Positions 1 to 9,933 of a stretch of 64,000 nt of DNA are shown here, in pieces. The stretch comes from Xenorhabdus sp014467285. GTDB taxonomy: Bacteria > Pseudomonadota > Gammaproteobacteria > Enterobacterales > Enterobacteriaceae. The stretch spans positions 62,001-126,000 of the forward strand of contig NZ_NKHR01000012.1 of the NCBI RefSeq assembly GCF_014467285.1. Direction: 5' to 3'. The position numbers were made by a program, and so were the translations under genes. Positions within the stretch are counted from its first letter, which is position 1; the number at the start of each line of letters is the position of its first letter. The notes under the pieces were generated by a model, which was not told where the DNA came from, made no database searches, and saw nothing but the letters and a program-made list of their open reading frames with translations.

Positions 1-63
1 CCGAATCAGACTTACACTGTTTAAGCCAGAACGGGGTTTTAGTCGGTAACCACAGAGGCAGAT

Positions 64-795
64 ATGAAAAAAGAATTAACAGAGTTTGAAAAGATTTCCG
101 GTTATCTCTTAGTGCTGGAAGAACAGCAAGAGGTTGTCACTGGCTTGCTGACTGCGGCAGGCAAGAATCAAGGCACTGTCGCTGATATCATCATGAGATT
201 TGAAAGCGCCATCAGTCTGGCGATAGGTGAATTAAAACAGAAGCTGGCTGAACTGGATCATATCGAGGAACAAAAAGTGCATATGAAGCAGGTTCTATCA
301 GAGCTGAAAGAGATTGAGTGCCGAATTGCCCATTCGATAGATGCGAGCGCCGCCCAGTTCAGGGAACTGGCCAGAACCGTCCCTGCTGAAATAGAGCAAA
401 ATATTCTGACCACTATCCAACAAACGGATATTGTGGGTGCTGTCCGGCAGAGAATGGACGCGCAAATGGAAGCTATTGCTATACACGTTGATAACTTATC
501 AATTACGGTTAAAGGCTTTATAGGAGATATTCAGACTGCAAAAAATGACTATCAGTCGGCAAAAAATGATTTAGAGGAAAAATATTATAAACTTACAAAT
601 TATTTTTGGTGGATTTTCGCAGGAAACATACTGGCAGTACTTGTAGTAATCGCATTAAGTGTAAAATTATTCTTTGGTTCAGCTATTGATAACAATTATA
701 ATACTGTCTTTGCTACTTATAAAAAAGTTGAACAATTAGAAGGAAAATTAAATTTAATTAAAACTGATTATGAAAAATTGAAAAACAGAAAATAA
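64..795 (+). CDS. Hypothetical coiled-coil protein with one membrane segment
   Basis: I do not recognise a family. The 243-residue product is rich in Glu, Lys, Gln and Ala over residues 1-175 with heptad-like spacing, which suggests long coiled coils. It has one clear hydrophobic segment at about residues 182-203 (begins WWIFAGNIL) and a short charged C-terminal tail that could form another helix. This layout is a membrane-anchored coiled coil with most of the protein on one side. The first 63 bases of the window before it hold no complete gene. Only 20 bases separate it from the next small membrane-protein gene, so the two are probably cotranscribed. The 3' third is visibly more AT-rich than the 5' part. 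A plasmid-type mobilisation accessory protein is a conceivable alternative, but no motif supports it. Confidence 0.6.
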   Translation: MKKELTEFEKISGYLLVLEEQQEVVTGLLTAAGKNQGTVADIIMRFESAISLAIGELKQKLAELDHIEEQKVHMKQVLSELKEIECRIAHSIDASAAQFRELARTVPAEIEQNILTTIQQTDIVGAVRQRMDAQMEAIAIHVDNLSITVKGFIGDIQTAKNDYQSAKNDLEEKYYKLTNYFWWIFAGNILAVLVVIALSVKLFFGSAIDNNYNTVFATYKKVEQLEGKLNLIKTDYEKLKNRK

Positions 796-815
796 ACAAA
801 AATGGAGTATTTAAA

Positions 816-1139
816 ATGGTTTCTAAAAATATAGAAGAATTAATGAAAAAAAGTGGCTTTACTTTAAATGACATAAAGTTATTAAAAACCATAAACAAGA
901 GAAGTGGCACTACACTATTAGATGAAATAATGAATCTGGAAAATAGATTTTATAGACTCATGTTTATTCTTCCTTTGGCGTTTATGGTGTTGGCGTTCTT
1001 TTTTTTAATGGCAGGGGAAGCTAATTTTAAAGGATTCTTTATAGCTATTGTTATTTTAATGCCTCTTGCTATATTTATAACTTCTTTCAGATTAGCTTAT
1101 AAGTCGTTTATATTTATGCGAAAATACAAACGACTGTAA
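816..1139 (+). CDS. Small two-TM membrane protein
   Basis: The 107-residue product has a charged N-terminal half (residues 1-48) followed by two hydrophobic segments at about 50-68 and 74-93 and a basic tail. A good ribosome binding site (ATGGAG) lies before the ATG. No family is recognised. It lies 20 bases after the coiled-coil gene on the same strand and converges on the DUF4225 gene, whose stop is 12 bases beyond its own. Small membrane proteins beside type VI cargo are often immunity proteins, but here the strand is opposite to the cargo, so that role is only a guess. Confidence 0.6.
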   Translation: MVSKNIEELMKKSGFTLNDIKLLKTINKRSGTTLLDEIMNLENRFYRLMFILPLAFMVLAFFFLMAGEANFKGFFIAIVILMPLAIFITSFRLAYKSFIFMRKYKRL

Positions 1140-1151
1140 ATATTACTCTCA

Positions 1152-1937
1152 TTATTCAATCGGGGTGTTATATGCGTCATAGAGTGATTTTAATGTTACT
1201 CCATCTGCTGATATTTCAAATGATAAAGCATAACCCCCCATAGCTTTATAGCTGGTTACATAATCGTCATTTATATAACGAAATAATCTCCATGCCTCAG
1301 GCTTTAATACATTTCTAAATACGCCGTATCCAGAAAGAGCTATGTCTACACCACCATAAACTAAATTTGCCGTTCTTTTATCTAACCCGATAAAATTAAA
1401 AGCATGTTCATAGCCTAATTTCAAATAACCTTTATAATCGGCATCATTATTAAGCAATGATGTTAAGTTTTCTTCAAAATTCCCTGCACCATGAATAATG
1501 AGCGCCGAACCTGCTACATAGCCAACCACCGTTTGACTTGTTGTGGTTACAATACCAAGACCTGTGATAAACTGTACTGCTCCGGCGACTAAACCAATGC
1601 CTCTTAGAACATAAGTGTACGCGTCATTTTCTTTTTTTATTTCAATGGCTGCATATTTTTGGACTATATTATTTCTTATAATATTCTCTTGTTGAGATAA
1701 ATATAACCGTTCTTGCTTTAAATTTTGTATCGCTTGTGATTTATCGGATTCAGGGGATGACTGGCTTAATATTATACCTAAATTGTAATCAGTGAGTTTT
1801 TTAATTTCATTTTGAAATTTTCTTTTAACTGAAAAATTTTCTAGAAATGTTGATACTGATAAGGCAGTTTCAGTTACACTTCGAGCAGTTAATGCTCCCA
1901 TTGAAGAGAAATAGTCATTATTTCTATTTATGAACAT
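1152..1937 (-). CDS. DUF4225-domain protein, candidate T6SS cargo
   Basis: 261 residues. The N-terminal half (about 1-100) is a charged helical region. Residues about 108-160 match the DUF4225 core as I know it: a YVLRGIGLVAG segment, a hydrophobic Gly/Ala-rich stretch and an IHGAGNFEENL-like motif. The C-terminus contains a YGGVDIALSGYG-like motif. DUF4225 proteins are frequently found next to hcp or as C-terminal parts of Hcp or Rhs proteins, which suggests a secreted toxin; the activity is not known to me. Its ATG lies two bases after the hcp stop on the same strand, a spacing that favours translational coupling. No gene follows it on the - strand, so no obvious immunity gene is present downstream. 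Confidence 0.65.
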   Translation of the reverse strand: MFINRNNDYFSSMGALTARSVTETALSVSTFLENFSVKRKFQNEIKKLTDYNLGIILSQSSPESDKSQAIQNLKQERLYLSQQENIIRNNIVQKYAAIEIKKENDAYTYVLRGIGLVAGAVQFITGLGIVTTTSQTVVGYVAGSALIIHGAGNFEENLTSLLNNDADYKGYLKLGYEHAFNFIGLDKRTANLVYGGVDIALSGYGVFRNVLKPEAWRLFRYINDDYVTSYKAMGGYALSFEISADGVTLKSLYDAYNTPIE

Positions 1938-1939
1938 GA

Positions 1940-2419
1940 TTAATAAACCCTATCTTCCCAGAAGCTATAACCACTAGTGCCAGCCAAGTGATGTTGCCAT
2001 GTTATACTTTTATATTTAAATGATACACTCTCTAATGGTTGTGCATCGTTGTGAGTTGATGAGTTCGGACAAAGAATGTCAATATTGCAAATTGTCGCAC
2101 CTATAACCTTGATTGAAAAATAAAGAGATAACCCGCCACTGTTATCTGTCCTGTACATGTTAAATATACATTCCAATTCTTCATTGTTTGATATTGCCAC
2201 TCCTAGTAATGGGGTTGATTTATCTATTGGTTTTTTTATGTTAATAGGGAAATGGTTTACATTCTGCTCTCTAGATAAAGATGAATTTAATTCGTAAATA
2301 TAAATTTCGTTTTCATGACCGATCTGATAAATATTTCCTATGGAATCCTCTGATGAACACCCAGATGATATTAACCCTTGTTTATTACCTTTTATTGTTA
2401 AATAAATAATGTTAGCCAT
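1940..2419 (-). CDS. hcp: Hcp family type VI secretion protein (orphan)
   Basis: 159 residues, the usual length for the enteric Hcp2/HcpA family. Family signatures visible include the N-terminal MANIIYLTIKGNKQGLIS, the SREQNV motif near residue 50, PIDKSTPLLG near 65, and the C-terminal SITWQHHLAGTSGYSFWEDR. Hcp forms hexameric rings that stack into the type VI secretion tube and carries cargo in its lumen. A strong ribosome binding site (AAGGGA) precedes the ATG. No other structural T6SS gene (vgrG, tssB/C, tssJ-M) is in the window, so this is an orphan hcp. Its partner is the DUF4225 gene two bases downstream. It would have to work with a secretion apparatus encoded elsewhere. Confidence 0.88.
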   Translation of the reverse strand: MANIIYLTIKGNKQGLISSGCSSEDSIGNIYQIGHENEIYIYELNSSLSREQNVNHFPINIKKPIDKSTPLLGVAISNNEELECIFNMYRTDNSGGLSLYFSIKVIGATICNIDILCPNSSTHNDAQPLESVSFKYKSITWQHHLAGTSGYSFWEDRVY

Positions 2420-2561
2420 TGTATTTCCCTTAACTATATTTTTTTATTTGATGCAAAAATACAAAAAAGCATTTTATTTGTCAATGATATTGATCATTTT
2501 TTGAAAAAACGTGATCGTGTTTCTATTATGTTATATTGCGTCAATGAAATTTTATTTTCAA

Positions 2562-2708
2562 CCACCCGCTATGCGGGTGGTTTTATGTTTAAGACGCTAA
2601 CGCATCTTAAACTGGCTAAAGCCATAGTAAGTATCCCCCGGCATAGCCGGGAGGTTTTTCATATGCGCCTATAAGGCTCTCTTGCCAGCCGCGCCCTAAC
2701 AGGCGCAT
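2562..2708. repeat. Multi-hairpin REP/IS200-end-like element
   Basis: At least four inverted repeats lie in succession. 2562-2580 is CCACCCGC/GCGGGTGG with a 3-base loop, followed by a T run. 2588-2611 is TTTAAGACGC/GCATCTTAAA with one mismatch. 2637-2651 is CCCGGC/GCCGGG with an ATA loop, also followed by T residues. 2663-2670 pairs with 2701-2708 (ATGCGCCT/AGGCGCAT). Several such stems in 150 bases resemble REP clusters or the subterminal palindromes of IS200/IS605 elements, possibly doubling as transcription terminators. No transposase remains. The element separates hcp from a set of gene fragments. Confidence 0.5.
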
Positions 2709-2741
2709 CGCAATATGAATATGACATTTGCATTCTATTGA

Positions 2742-2921
2742 TTACTTACGGCCCGTAAACGGTATACAAAAACGGTATACAAGAAAACCGACTTGAGTCG
2801 GTGTCACATGTAATTGTGCTTCCAGTTGTGGTAATAATCCAATAACAGCTACTTCTGTCGTAATAACACCAAAGACCGCGATGGATAATGTCAACAATAG
2901 CAGAGAGTTTTTATTTTCCAT
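2742..2921 (-). pseudogene. MFS transporter N-terminal fragment
   Basis: An ATG at 2921 opens a 59-codon frame whose first 46 residues read as the first membrane helix and following loop of a DHA1-type MFS drug exporter (SIAVFGVITTEVAVIGLLP, then LHVTPTQVGF). It then runs into unrelated sequence containing a duplicated ACGGTATACAA-type motif and stops. Normal MFS proteins are about 400 residues, so over 85 percent is missing. It lies beside the multi-hairpin repeat, which may mark the deletion endpoint. Confidence 0.7.
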
Positions 2922-3051
2922 AATGAGAATATATTGAGAATTTGTTTTTAACAGGTAGGCAAAATGATGGCAAATCCTCTATAAAAACAGAAGGATACTT
3001 TCGTCTATTGTCTGTAGACATAACTTCTTCAATGATTTTTTCTCAATGGAA

Positions 3052-3204
3052 TTAAAGCCGCGATAATGCGGCTTTGATTTCTGCTCTATCGAAAATATAA
3101 CAAGTTGTTGCTGTTTTTATACCTTTGGCAACTAATTCAACCAGTTCATCGTGCATAGCGGAAGAATCACCAAATACCCAACGCCCGGCTTTTGGGTACT
3201 TCCT
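3052..3204 (-). pseudogene. ASCH-domain protein fragment
   Basis: On the - strand, in the same frame as the aminotransferase and directly behind its stop codon, about 50 codons read as the N-terminal part of an ASCH-domain protein (GRWVFGDSSAMHDELVELV, then KGIKTATT). The reading then passes into a short unrelated tail and stops at 3054-3052. There is no start codon and the rest of the domain is missing. I read it as the remnant of a gene joined to the aminotransferase end by a deletion. Confidence 0.6.
3054..3075 (-). terminator. Weak hairpin after the aminotransferase
   Basis: An 8-base stem AAAGCCGC/GCGGCTTT with a 6-base loop lies about 130 bases beyond the aminotransferase stop. It overlaps the end of the ASCH remnant. 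The T run on the - strand side is poor, so termination is plausible but not certain. Confidence 0.4.
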
Positions 3205-4536
<1,332 letters not shown>

Positions 4537-4639
4537 TTTTTAACTCCTCGCGCAAAGTTGTAACAAAGAGTTTGCAATGAAACTACATTCAAGTTAAATC
4601 TCATTTATCGAATCATTCGTTATGAGTTTACTTACGTAA

Positions 4640-5292
4640 ATGAAACTAATAACGCTTAGGCAAGTATCTGATTTTGATTTGAAATTATTGCGTGTTTTTA
4701 AGATTGCCGCAGAATGTGGCAGTTTTTCCGCAGCCGAAAGTTTGCTCGGAATTACACGATCAGCAATTAGCTTACATATAGGGGACTTGGAAAAACGTTT
4801 AGGCATGCGATTATGTTAGCGAGGTCGTGCCGGATTCTCTTTAACGGATGAGGGCCAAGAAACTCTGCGGGCCAGTGAAACGATGATGGCATCCATTGAA
4901 GAATTCCGCCAGCATGTGAATCAAATGCATAAACAGTTACGCGGGAAAATATTATGTTTTCAAACATAGATAGTTTTGATTATAGCAAGTTAAATCAACT
5001 GGATGCAGTTATTCCCAGCTATCGAATAAGTACAGAAGCGATGAGTCATCATAAGTTGCTGAACAGCGCGGCGACGGCGTCTGATCGTGAAGGTATCGCG
5101 TTTTTAATCTTAACTGGTAAGTTTGTTGGTTTTCTTCCAGATCATTACGCCCATTTTTGGGTGGAAAAAAATTTAATGAAAGCATTAGCGCCAGAGCAAA
5201 TTTATTATGACTCTAAAATTTCAATAGTGACACGTAAGGGCAAACGAAATAATGCAATTCTTGGTTTGTTTTTGAATGAATTAAAGAATTAA
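4640..5292 (+). pseudogene. LysR-family regulator, degraded
   Basis: From an ATG at 4640 the frame encodes a LysR DNA-binding domain: DFDLKLLRVFKIAAECGSFS, then the winged helix-turn-helix to GDLEKRLGMRLC. A TAG at codon 60 (4817-4819) interrupts it. The same frame continues with RGRAGFSLTDEGQETL, typical of LysR proteins, up to 4970. The C-terminal effector-binding part continues in another frame (4954-5292, ending GKRNNAILGLFLNELK). The two pieces add up to about 220 residues against about 300 for the family, so there is an in-frame stop, a frameshift and an internal deletion of roughly 80 residues. It was probably the activator of the divergent aminotransferase gene. Confidence 0.85.
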
Positions 5293-5553
5293 TAATTTAG
5301 TTAAGTTAATAATATTTTTCAGGTATTAAATATTATCATCCTCTATTTATAGTTGAATGAATTTAATTTCACAAAGTTACACAGTAATCAAAAATAATTA
5401 TTTTATTTAACCTGGTAATTAAATCAAGAACATCATTAAATGAACCAGATTAATCCAAATATATATATCAATGTTACTTGCAAGTATGATAGGATAATTC
5501 TTTACATAAAATTCATAGGAATTAAATAGTCAAAATTAAACAGGGTGAATGTT

Positions 5554-6531
5554 ATGAATAAGAAAATTCACTTAAGATATTTGTTTTTCATATTATTAGT
5601 TGGCTTGTTTTTTATCTCCAAAGGTTCTTATGTCTATGCTAATGAAATAGTTAAGTACAGAGCTATTACAACCCAATTTGGTGGTGAGCGTATGTATAAT
5701 CCTGTAGAAGCCTATAATGGGAGGATTATTTATAGTGTACCCTCTGGAAGTGCTGTGGTTCGTGTTGAATTTGATGAAGCCACTCATCTGATTGATTATT
5801 CAGATCAAATTGATTTAGCTGTGGATTTTTGGAGAACATTTATCCGTAACGTGTATCCTCAGTTAGATATTAGGCGTGTCCGTCCAGGAGAACAAGCAAA
5901 CTTTTTTATCGGGCATTCTTCATCACTAAATATGATAGCCGGAAGAGCCGGTACTGAACCTGCAATATCCTATATTCCACAGACTGAAAATATAAATTCC
6001 ATTGTTTTCGATAATTATGGTCTTGTTAACCAATACGGTATATATATTGATAATTACCTCGTTGAAATGAATGAAGACAGGATGGAACTTATAATGAGAA
6101 CATTTAGAGATACTCATAACCGTGGAGAAGCGGTAAGAAGATATATGTATATATTACTAATTAGACATTTTGGATATGCCCTTGGCTTTGTTCCTGATAA
6201 CTCAGAGATTAGGTTATTTGGTAATAATATACCTTGGTATTCTCCAGAGATTTATTACATATCATTGAATGATAGCTTAACCCCCAGACTTATGTATAGA
6301 AACAATACATTTGACTATATTGAAGATTTAGTGCAATTTAATGATGAAGAAGATGCTTTTAGTATACATGACATACAAATTTCACCTCAAGAAGAAATAG
6401 TAGCCAGAATGTGCCTGAGTAGTGAAGAAATTGCAGAGCAACCTGAAGTAATTAAAGAACTATATCAGATGTGTAATTCACCAAAAATAACTTATCCATT
6501 AGTTGCAAGAATAATGGCTATTTTTAACTAA
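5554..6531 (+). CDS. Secreted metzincin-like protein with lost zinc motif
   Basis: I chose ATG 5554 (325 residues) because AGGGTG lies 6 bases upstream; a GTG at 5545 is in frame. A signal peptide spans residues 1-29 and is followed by ANEIVKYRA. The layout resembles matrixin/metzincin proteases: an AVDFWRTFIRNVYPQL helix, then EQANFFIGHSS in the place of the ADI.I.F strand. A helix ends in RHFGYALGFVPD (204-215) in the place of HExxHxxGxxH, and LMYRN falls in the place of the Met-turn. All three zinc histidines and the catalytic glutamate are missing or displaced (R204, H205, Y208, P214). So either the protease is dead and kept for binding, or the fold assignment is wrong. A small secreted protein follows 111 bases downstream; the pair resembles EcxAB-type AB5 toxins, whose A subunit is a metzincin. 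Confidence 0.55.
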   Translation: MNKKIHLRYLFFILLVGLFFISKGSYVYANEIVKYRAITTQFGGERMYNPVEAYNGRIIYSVPSGSAVVRVEFDEATHLIDYSDQIDLAVDFWRTFIRNVYPQLDIRRVRPGEQANFFIGHSSSLNMIAGRAGTEPAISYIPQTENINSIVFDNYGLVNQYGIYIDNYLVEMNEDRMELIMRTFRDTHNRGEAVRRYMYILLIRHFGYALGFVPDNSEIRLFGNNIPWYSPEIYYISLNDSLTPRLMYRNNTFDYIEDLVQFNDEEDAFSIHDIQISPQEEIVARMCLSSEEIAEQPEVIKELYQMCNSPKITYPLVARIMAIFN

Positions 6532-6642
6532 AAAACCAATGGAATAATTAAAAAAATAAAGTATTAAAACATGAATTTTATAAAACCTGTTAATTAGCTT
6601 CCATCTAATAATGAAAGATAATAAATTCAAAGGAGTTATGAA

Positions 6643-7047
6643 ATGAAAATAAATTCACGCATAATAAAAATAGGTTACTTAATTTCATTATTGTTTTTAT
6701 TTGTTTCACCAACAGTACATGCGTGGTCTTGGGATGATCTTAAGTGCAAAACCGTAGGCACTTATACAGGATATATCACTGGAGTAGCCATAGGCTATTA
6801 TCATGATAGTGACAAAGATGACCACATTGCATTGGTATTTCGATCTGAAAAAGAACAAGAAAAGCCAGGAAGAATTGTACTGACCGATGTAAGGTATTCT
6901 GAACCTGCCGGCCCTGCTTTCTTCTCTATAGCACAAACAGCTATGCTAACAGGACAAAAATTAGACATGTGGTGCAATGGAACTTGGATTAATGGAATAT
7001 GGCTTGGGGAAGGTGCCGGTGGAACTCTGCCGTATGGTTTACCATGA
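6643..7047 (+). CDS. Small secreted protein, possible toxin B-like subunit
   Basis: 134 residues with a clear signal peptide (1-27, ending VHAW). The mature part is about 107 residues, the size of AB5 B subunits. It has exactly two mature cysteines, in LKCKT and MWCNGTW, which could form the single disulfide common in such B subunits. Other visible features are a YTGYITGVAIGYYHD strand and a helix-like AFFSIAQTAMLTGQKLD segment before the second cysteine. That last pattern (helix, TG, strand, Trp) recalls SubB/PltB-type subunits, but no family match is certain from sequence alone. AAAGGAG precedes the ATG. It follows the metzincin-like gene on the same strand and a strong terminator closes the unit. 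It could equally be an unrelated periplasmic or secreted protein. Confidence 0.5.
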   Translation: MKINSRIIKIGYLISLLFLFVSPTVHAWSWDDLKCKTVGTYTGYITGVAIGYYHDSDKDDHIALVFRSEKEQEKPGRIVLTDVRYSEPAGPAFFSIAQTAMLTGQKLDMWCNGTWINGIWLGEGAGGTLPYGLP

Positions 7048-7072
7048 TGTTGATTCTATAAGACATTGATCC

Positions 7073-7111
7073 TATAACCCCAGATTAAGTAATTATTACT
7101 CTGGGGTTATA
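7073..7111 (+). terminator. Strong intrinsic hairpin
   Basis: A 12-base perfect stem TATAACCCCAGA/TCTGGGGTTATA follows the small secreted gene by 25 bases and would end the two-gene unit. It may act on both strands. Confidence 0.75.
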
Positions 7112-7213
7112 ATTAATTATTTAATACAACCAACTCACACTAACATACTAATCCAAAAAATATTTTAACAACTCAATCAAAAATGCAGTAATATTGGCGC
7201 CCAATCATGGATA

Positions 7214-7660
7214 TTGCTCTGGATCATTAGCTTGTTATCGCTTTTTCATCTATCACAACGCCGAACACCTGCCTTTATCGCCTTATTGGCGATTTTGATG
7301 CTGTTCATCGCGCCAGTGGTATCAAAAACGCTGGAGCACCATCGTGATGATATAAAAAGCGAAATGAACCACAGCATGTCTATGCCTGACATGCAAAACA
7401 GCCACAACAGCAGTTATCATCAAACATCACACTCCATGAATCATCATGGTGCTGATCATATCCATATGGGATTGATGGATGATATCGCTTGTGGTTACTG
7501 TCAGCTTCTGATTAACCTGCCATTATTGGCAGGGGGTTTTATTCCTTTCATCCTGCTGATGCTAACCGTATCCCGTGCGCCACCAGCACCACGCTTCACT
7601 GGACCAATCATCCGGTTATTCTACGGAGAATCACAACCCCGCGCTCCACCCCTTAATTAG
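7214..7660 (+). CDS. DUF2946-family membrane protein, copper-linked
   Basis: 148 residues beginning at a TTG. The frame is open upstream to 7169, so the start is uncertain and no clear ribosome binding site decides it. The N-terminus is hydrophobic (residues 1-37) and the centre is rich in His, Met and Ser (NHSMSMPDMQ, HSMNHHGADHIHMG), a likely copper-binding stretch. A CGYCQLL motif is followed by a second membrane helix and a Pro-rich tail. This matches DUF2946, a family commonly encoded next to TonB-dependent copper receptors, exactly as here. The role is probably periplasmic copper handling. Confidence 0.7.
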   Translation: MLWIISLLSLFHLSQRRTPAFIALLAILMLFIAPVVSKTLEHHRDDIKSEMNHSMSMPDMQNSHNSSYHQTSHSMNHHGADHIHMGLMDDIACGYCQLLINLPLLAGGFIPFILLMLTVSRAPPAPRFTGPIIRLFYGESQPRAPPLN

Positions 7661-7781
7661 TCCACTTAATTGAAATAAAAAATTTTATTTTTCTTGCTTT
7701 GTTTTGTTTGTAAGGCAATTCGGTATTGTTTTAAACAAATTCCAAAAACAGAATTTGTGACTAATTAAGGAATATTTTTTT

Positions 7782-9791
7782 ATGTCTACTACACAATTGT
7801 TCCGTATATCACCTCTGACAACCGCTTTGGCTATTGCCCTCGCCCTACCAATCAGTGGCATGGCTGCCAGCGAAAATTACGCCAAAGAGATAAAAGAAAC
7901 GCATGATGTTAATGATAGAGAGTCTGTCATCATCGTAACGGCTCCGGCTATTTCCCCGCTTGAAGTGGCGACTTCACTCAAAACACCGCGTCAGCCAGTC
8001 CCTGCCAGTGATGGTTCTGATTATCTGAAAACCATTCCCGGTTTTTCTCAGATCCGTAATGGCGGCACTAACGGCGATCCTGTATTCCGTGGCATGTTTG
8101 GTTCTCGTTTGCGAATGCTGATTGATGACGGCGAAATTCTCGGCTCCTGTGGCGGACGTATGGATGCACCCAGTTCTTATATTTCACCGGAAAACTATGA
8201 TGTTCTCAGTTTAGTGAAAGGTCCACAAACTGTACTTTGGGGACCGGGTAACTCTGCGGGCACTATTCGTTTTGAACGTACCCGCCCTCAATTTGAACAA
8301 TTTGGTACCCAAGGTAATATCAGTACCGTTGTCGGTTCCAATGGGCGTTGGGATGGTAATGCCGACCTCAGTTTAGGGAATGAACGGGGTTATATCCGTA
8401 TGATTGGTAATAAATCCCGCTCTAATGACTACAAAGACGGTGATGGTCATCGCGTACCTTCACGTTGGGATAAATGGAATGCCGATGTCGCATTAGGTTG
8501 GACGCCAGATGAAAATACCTTGCTGGAATTAAATGCTGGACAAGGTGATGGCGAAGCGCGCTATGCCACTCGTATGATGGATGGCTCCCAATTTAAGCGT
8601 AAAAGTTTTGGGGTACGTTTTGAGAAATCCAATATTGGTGAAGTATTTGACAAATTCGAAACTAATTTTTATTACAACTACACCGACCATGTGATGGATA
8701 CTTATTCCCTACGCCATTCAGAACATAAAATGGCTTCAGAGCCAGATCGCCTTACGATGGGCGGCCGCATGATAGGAACCTGGATTTGGGAAGATTTCAA
8801 ATTGCAAAGCGGCGTAGATATGCAAACGAACACGCATCGGACTAATACCGATCGCGCTATGAAAGAAGAGGAAAGAATCGGCTGGCGTAAAAACGCGCGT
8901 TTCAGCGATTATGGCATTTTCAGTGAATTAACGTGGGATGCGACTGAGCAAAGTAAGGTTATTGGCGGAGCACGTTTAGATCGTGTTGCGGCATATAATT
9001 ATAAGGCTCAACAAGAACGCAAAGATACCCTTCCCGCTGGATTTATTCGGTTTGAGCATAACCTGAAAGATGTTCCCGTCATGTTTTATGCTGGCGTTGG
9101 TTATACCGAACGTTTCCCTGATTACTGGGAGTTGTTTTCTGGCAAAGCCGGAGAAGATGCTTTCACTAATATCAAGGCCGAAAAAACAACCCAATTGGAT
9201 ATCGGTGCGCAATATAATGATCAATACCTGAAAGGTTGGGTATCGGCTTATGTGGGTAAAGTGAATGACTTTATCTTGTTCCGTTATGGCGAGAAGAATC
9301 GTAATAACCAAGCCCATAATATCGATGCCACTATTATGGGTGGAGAAATGGGAGTTGCTTATCAGTTGAACGACCATTGGAAAACGGATGCAAGCTTAGC
9401 GTATTCCTGGGCACAAAATACGACAAATAATCGTCCTCTGCCACAAACTCCACCTTTGGAAGCGCGATTCGGTCTGACTTGGGAACATGGGGATTGGACT
9501 AGCAGTAGTTTGCTGCGTTTGGTTAACAGCCAGCACAGGGTCGCCATCAATGAAGGTAACGTTGTAGGCAAAGATTTTAATAGCAGTAAAGGGTTTGCTA
9601 TTTTGTCTGCCAATGCTGCCTATAAAGTGACTAAAAATATTCAGGTCAGCGCTGGCGTTGACAACATTTTCAATAAAACTTATAGCGAACATCTTAACTT
9701 AGCGGGAAATAGCGGTTTTGGTTATTCAAGTAATACGCAAGTCAACGATCCGGGACGGACTTATTGGGCAAGAGTTAACGTTAAATTCTAA
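7782..9791 (+). CDS. TonB-dependent copper receptor (OprC/NosA-like)
   Basis: The 669-residue outer-membrane receptor has a signal peptide (1-28, ending GMAAS) and a plug domain at about 45-165. Plug features include VIIVTAP, DGSDYLKTIPGFSQIRNGGTN, DPVFRGMFGSRLRMLIDDG and GSCGGRMD. A 22-strand barrel follows, with a C-terminal aromatic end (VNVKF). The plug sequence is that of the copper receptor family typified by OprC. It would bring copper across the outer membrane using TonB-ExbBD energy. AAGGA precedes the ATG. The upstream DUF2946 gene and this gene form a copper locus; a hairpin ends it. Confidence 0.88.
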   Translation: MSTTQLFRISPLTTALAIALALPISGMAASENYAKEIKETHDVNDRESVIIVTAPAISPLEVATSLKTPRQPVPASDGSDYLKTIPGFSQIRNGGTNGDPVFRGMFGSRLRMLIDDGEILGSCGGRMDAPSSYISPENYDVLSLVKGPQTVLWGPGNSAGTIRFERTRPQFEQFGTQGNISTVVGSNGRWDGNADLSLGNERGYIRMIGNKSRSNDYKDGDGHRVPSRWDKWNADVALGWTPDENTLLELNAGQGDGEARYATRMMDGSQFKRKSFGVRFEKSNIGEVFDKFETNFYYNYTDHVMDTYSLRHSEHKMASEPDRLTMGGRMIGTWIWEDFKLQSGVDMQTNTHRTNTDRAMKEEERIGWRKNARFSDYGIFSELTWDATEQSKVIGGARLDRVAAYNYKAQQERKDTLPAGFIRFEHNLKDVPVMFYAGVGYTERFPDYWELFSGKAGEDAFTNIKAEKTTQLDIGAQYNDQYLKGWVSAYVGKVNDFILFRYGEKNRNNQAHNIDATIMGGEMGVAYQLNDHWKTDASLAYSWAQNTTNNRPLPQTPPLEARFGLTWEHGDWTSSSLLRLVNSQHRVAINEGNVVGKDFNSSKGFAILSANAAYKVTKNIQVSAGVDNIFNKTYSEHLNLAGNSGFGYSSNTQVNDPGRTYWARVNVKF

Positions 9792-9816
9792 TATCTTCTC
9801 TTAATTAACCTTATTC

Positions 9817-9838
9817 CGCCCTGAAATCAGTCAGGGCG
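9817..9838 (+). terminator. Hairpin after the copper receptor
   Basis: An 8-base stem CGCCCTGA/TCAGGGCG with a 6-base loop lies 26 bases after the receptor stop. Confidence 0.65.
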
Positions 9839-9862
9839 AACTCCTTCCAGAATGGCTTTAAC

Positions 9863-9900
9863 GAAAGATATTTCTTTTTGTGAAAAAAATTATATCTTTC
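9863..9900 (-). terminator. Hairpin after the MarR gene
   Basis: A 9-base AT-rich stem GAAAGATAT/ATATCTTTC lies 34 bases beyond the 3' end of the MarR gene on the - strand. It would separate the convergent receptor and regulator transcripts. Confidence 0.45.
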
Positions 9901-9933
9901 AATAAAGCTACTTTTTCAGCCTGTCAGAAAGCA

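Noticed and set aside
8976..9692. Three - strand frames inside the copper receptor
   Set aside because: Shadow frames; the + strand frame encodes a complete TonB receptor.
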